A stretch of DNA of 64,000 nucleotides from Caprimulgus europaeus (lineage: Eukaryota; Chordata; Aves; Caprimulgiformes; Caprimulgidae), in NCBI GenBank assembly GCA_907165065.1, contig OU015524.1, positions 53,051,295-53,115,294 on the forward strand, given 5' to 3'. Under the pieces are notes generated by a model. It searched no databases and had not been told where the DNA came from. It saw only the letters and a list, made by a program, of their open reading frames with translations. Positions 60,853 through 64,000 of the stretch are shown one piece after another. The stretch's first letter is position 1, and every line of letters begins with the position of its first letter. The translations under genes and the position numbers were made by a program.

Positions 60853-61325
60853 TAATCAAGTGATTGTAGAAAACTGATCTGTCGCAGTAGGACATGCAGT
60901 CAAGGAGAGGCAAGGGCAAGTAAGAAAATATGAGAGAGACATTGATGAAACTGGAAGGACTGGAAGGAGCCATGAATGTGACTTAATCTGAGGCTAACCT
61001 CATTCAAACATGAAATGTAAGAAGTCATGAGCAGCTAATTGATGTATACTTGAACCTTACTTTTGCCTCAGTTTAAATCTCAGCTGAAAAATGCTATAAC
61101 TATTAATAGCTGCAGTATGTAACTAGGACTGTGTTTGTGCAGATTGTAAAAGAAAATAATGTTTTTAACTTCCAGAAAAATAATTTATATTTTACATATT
61201 AAATCTTTTAATCAACAAAGTTATGTGCATTCCTCTGGGAGATTTGTTATGGGAGAGCTTTCTTTCCATAGTTTTAAAGCTTGAAATAATAATATTAATC
61301 TATTTTTTTCTTTTTTAAAAATCAG

Positions 61326-61378
61326 TTAGTGGTTAAAAAAGCAAACACTGAAAGAGAAACTTTTGTATCCCCAACTTA
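61326..61378 (+). CDS. ADGB: ADGB exon 15 (probable)
   Basis: A 53-base stretch between ttttttaaaaatcag and GTAAGT that stays open in the phase left by exon 14. It reads LVVKKANTERETFVSPT, and NSQ-LVVKKANTERETF lines up loosely with human ASQ-VILGKGTDEQTDF. It covers residues 557-573 and two bases of the next codon. The acceptor has a weak pyrimidine tract interrupted by A residues. Similarity is low because this part of ADGB evolves fast, so the call rests on frame, splice sites and order. Confidence 0.6.
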
Positions 61379-62061
61379 GTAAGTTACTGCTAGTTTGTAG
61401 AATTTTGTATTTTAGTATACTGACCATGCATAACTTTGACTCCATTTTAGTTGCTCTTCAGGAGATGTCTGCTTTAAAACCCTTGATATAGATTTGGTAA
61501 ATCTTTGGGATGCAGCAGTTTTATGATTGAAGCTGACTGAAATTCAGTCAGCTGCTGTGCCAAATCCTCATCAAGTTTAAATTCATATATTTCAGTTCAC
61601 TCCGATGTAAACTGTATGAAATTACATCACTGAATATCTGATTCATGGTTCCTAAGGTCTGCTGTCACAGAAACAGAGACTAGTGATAAATGAAAGATAA
61701 AATTTTAGGAGCTGGATACCCTTCTTTGAAGAGTATCAAGTTGAAAGACATAGCATTATCCCTCATGTCCCCAAAGTATTCATGCAAAGGAATAGAAATA
61801 CTTTATTATTGATTGTTTTAAAACTTTTTTTCCCCTTAATTTCCCATTCCCTCTGATTTTACAGTTCTGAAATCTTTGTGGATTTGTATTAGGAAAGAAA
61901 TCTTTTAAAATATGTCTTTTTTTGTAGTTAAATTGATCTTGAATCACACTGTTATTAAGAAAATACATTTTGTGAATTTTATGTTTAAAAACTCCATAAA
62001 ATAGAGCCCAGTTCTTTAATGTAAAGGTTCGATTTTACTCTTCTGCAGTAGGAAGGTAAGT

Positions 62062-62129
62062 AATTTTATTTTGTACATAGCCCTCAATTCACTGGGCTTA
62101 TGAAATACATCATAAGAAGGATGAGAATG
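62062..62129. repeat. Left arm of a roughly 68-bp inverted repeat
   Basis: The arm reads from ttttgtacatagccc through aattcactgggcttatg to aagaaggatgagaatg. Its reverse complement recurs at 62596-62681 with one 16-base insertion and very few mismatches. The arm ends exactly where the CR1 fragment starts. Confidence 0.92.
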
Positions 62130-62286
62130 TGGAGTCTCCTTCTCTGGAGACATTCAAGACCCGCCTGGACGCCTTCCTGTGTGATCTCATCTAGGTGTTC
62201 CTGCTCTGGCAGGGGGATTGGACTGGATGATCTTTCGAGGTCCCTTCCAATCCCTAATATTCTGTGATTCTGTGATTCTGTGATTC
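62130..62286 (+). mobile_element. CR1 LINE 3' end, 157 bp
   Basis: The start tggagtctccttctctggag, the middle ggcagggggattggactgga and ggtcccttccaatccctaa, and a tail of attctgtg units (about 62259-62286) are the diagnostic CR1 3' end. The copy is strongly 5'-truncated, as most CR1 insertions are. It sits inside the inverted repeat. Confidence 0.96.
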
Positions 62287-62595
62287 AGAAGTCTTAAGCA
62301 GAACACTGATTTCTCTTTGTGGCTTCTTCAGTGCCAAGCTCCCTGGCGGTGCCGCTTTCTAGAGCAGAAGGGTTAAAACTGCCACTCTCTTCCAGTGACA
62401 TAAATGCAATACATTAGCCCTTTTACCTCATTTTTCTTACCTTAGTGACATCCTTTTACGTATGCAAGCTCAGTCTTACCTTCTTCTTTACAACAGATAT
62501 CAGTCTGTTCAGTTTGCATGCTCTGTTGTGTGCCTTTTTCATATTCCCCATAAGCATTCCAGACTGTTGTGTCATACCAAGCTTCTCCTTCTCCT

Positions 62596-62681
62596 CATTC
62601 TAATCCTTCTTATGATGTATTTCATAAGCCCAGTGAATTGATATTGAGTCATCAGGAGGGCTATGTACAAAATAAATAATT
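62596..62681. repeat. Right arm of the inverted repeat
   Basis: The arm reads cattctaatccttcttatg, then tttcataagcccagtgaatt, and ends gggctatgtacaaaataaat. It is the reverse complement of 62062-62129, with an extra 16 bases (tattgagtcatcagga) between gaattga and gggc. Confidence 0.92.
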
Positions 62682-63799
62682 CTGTTTTCTTTACAAATTG
62701 TATAGTTTTGAAAATTAATAAATCTGCACAAAATTAAAATTCCCTACTTTTTTTTTCAGGAAAAAATGTATACATGAGATATGAGGCACACTGATTAGAA
62801 GAGAGACTTGTGCTCACAATTTAGACGTTTGTGGTATTGAGAATCTTTCTGATGGGCCTGCAAATATCTACTTGCTTATAAGATTGGGGCAGCTCCAACA
62901 TTAGCGACTGCCACGTTAGTAATCCAGTATTTCTAGTTATTACTATATCCCAGTCTACACAAAACTTTGCAGCTGGTTGTTCTTTTATACCACTGCCTTT
63001 TCTTTTTTTTTTTCCAAAAGCTACCTCTGTTATCTTCTCCCACATCACAGCTAAAACTAGAACTGATATTCCAGTTAGTGAAAACAGTGACTCAGGAGTA
63101 GGCAAAAAAACCCCAAAAAACAACCAAGCAAAAAACTATAGATGCAAAACCCTTTGATGATATAACTCAGGTCAACATCAAACCTAGAAATTTATTATAG
63201 CGTTGGATCTTAAGAAATATTTTGGTCATCTTAATCATTTTGGAGGTAGCTTTAAAAGGGATTTTTAATCTTAGAAATGATATATTTGAAGCTTTACTCC
63301 TTTAAATGCAATTATATCTAAAGAGATTATTTTTGCAAGACTGATGTTTCTTACAGAAAAAATGGTGTGAAGGTTAGGTTTTGTCATGCATCATTTCTAC
63401 ATCAGAAAAGGCTACTGGTTTTATAAAAATATCAGATAGGTTTTAAAACATACTATTTGGTGGATTTGAATCAAATTAGAACATAGCTAATGTTAGGGAG
63501 GCTGAACTGTACAAATGAATAATTGAAAGTAACAAGTTAGCTATAAATTTATGAATTGCCATTATTTTTACAATTATATGTTAATGATTATAAAACATTA
63601 TAGATAATGAGTTAGAGTTTTAAATTAACCAATGAATTTTCCTCACATTTTTAATTCTAATTTCCCATTGATTGCAGAAAGAACAATAAATAATTAAATT
63701 CTGCCTGAACCTAACTGTGTGAATCCTTTCATGTTTCACAGCTGAATTCGTCTTTTTTTTTATTTCTTTCTTTATCAGGTACTGTAGCAGCAATTTACT

Positions 63800-63973
63800 A
63801 TTGTTATCATTATTATTTTAATTATTATTTTATTTCAATTCTTAAATTATTTTTATCTCAACCCACTAGTTTTCTCACTTGTTACCCTCCGATTCTCTCC
63901 CCTGTGCCATTGCGGGAAGGTGAGCTAGTGGCTGTCTGGTGTTTGGCTGCTGGGCAGGCTGAAATCACTGCAA
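63800..63973 (+). mobile_element. 3' part of an ERV LTR (plus orientation)
   Basis: The stretch from attattttatttcaattc through tttttatctcaacccacta, ttttctcacttgttaccctc, cgattctctcccctgtgcca to ggcaggctgaaatcactgca matches the R-U5 half of the avian ERV LTR group also seen at 19.6 kb. It ends near 63973. The 27 bases left in the window show no primer-binding site that I recognise, so this is more likely a solo or 5'-clipped LTR than the start of a provirus, but the edge prevents certainty. It is diverged and broken. Confidence 0.75.
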
Positions 63974-64000
63974 CTTCCCATCAGCAGGCGATGCCCAGCC

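Larger units (their letters stand above)
59050..61325 (+). other. ADGB: ADGB intron 14
   Basis: A 2.3 kb AT-rich intron, if exon 15 is accepted. It contains two adjacent perfect hairpins at 60796-60852. No transposable element recognised. Confidence 0.7.
11746..64000 (+). other. ADGB: ADGB gene body, 5' part (exons 1-15, cut by the window edge)
   Basis: Androglobin is a large chimeric protein (about 1,670 residues in human) with an N-terminal calpain-like protease region, a circularly permuted globin domain interrupted by an IQ calmodulin-binding motif, and a long C-terminal tail. It is linked to sperm flagellum formation and ciliated cells. Fifteen exons of 77, 41, 122, 93, 72, 189, 140, 87, 212, 129, 95, 175, 91, 145 and probably 53 bases join in one open frame of about 573 codons. 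The globin, IQ and C-terminal parts lie beyond the right edge. No inactivating lesion was seen in the visible exons, so the gene looks functional. Confidence 0.95.
61379..64000 (+). other. ADGB: ADGB intron 15 (partial, to window end)
   Basis: The next conserved human block (around IWLDFEDFCVCFQ) is not found before the window edge, so this is intronic. It holds the inverted-repeat pair at 62062-62129 and 62596-62681, a CR1 3' end at 62130-62286 and an LTR end at about 63800-63973. Confidence 0.7.

Noticed and set aside
62049-62055. Micro-exon between ctgcag and GTAAGT
   Set aside because: Seven bases starting TAG; no support from the human protein.
62259-62286. Short regularly spaced repeats that might suggest an array
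   Set aside because: These are the attctgtg units of the CR1 3' tail, not a CRISPR or satellite array.

Overview
The window is vertebrate nuclear DNA and almost certainly avian. It holds many CR1 LINE fragments, including the bird-type 3' tail built from attctgtg units, LTRs of an endogenous-retrovirus type common in birds, and split genes with consensus GT/AG introns. I cannot resolve the bird order from the sequence alone.

Two protein-coding genes are visible, both on the + strand and in the order known from human 6q24.3. (1) RAB32: its last coding exon (938-1087) ends in the prenylated Cys-Cys tail and is followed by a roughly 1.45 kb 3' UTR. (2) ADGB (androglobin): exon 1 lies in a CpG island at about 11.4-12.2 kb, and exons 2-14 follow between 26.1 and 59.0 kb, with a probable exon 15 at 61.3 kb. 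Reading frame and splice phase are continuous across every junction from exon 1 to exon 15, giving about 573 codons. These encode the N-terminal calpain-like cysteine-protease region and the charged linker after its core. The circularly permuted globin domain, the IQ motif and the C-terminal coiled coil must lie beyond the right edge.

Layout: 1-2.5 kb RAB32 tail; 2.5-8.65 kb featureless AT-rich intergenic DNA; 8.65-9.30 kb solo LTR; 9.9-11.34 kb CR1 interrupted by an inverted CR1; 11.4-12.2 kb ADGB promoter/CpG island with a perfect RFX X-box, exon 1 and a long (GGGA)n tract; 11.8-26.1 kb intron 1 with a CR1 fragment from the 5' half of the LINE and a solo LTR; 26-64 kb the remaining ADGB exons, with CR1 copies at 28.0, 32.8 and 62.1 kb, a short solo LTR at 49.5 kb and the end of a related LTR at 63.8-64.0 kb.

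I found no CRISPR array, operon, tRNA or rRNA, and nothing that amounts to a new gene system. The more interesting signals are the X-box just upstream of the ADGB start, a G-quadruplex-capable repeat beside its first donor site, two adjacent perfect hairpins in intron 14, an inverted repeat enclosing a CR1 near the right edge, and an unexplained exon-like open frame in intron 6. All similarities are recalled from family knowledge; no database search was run.
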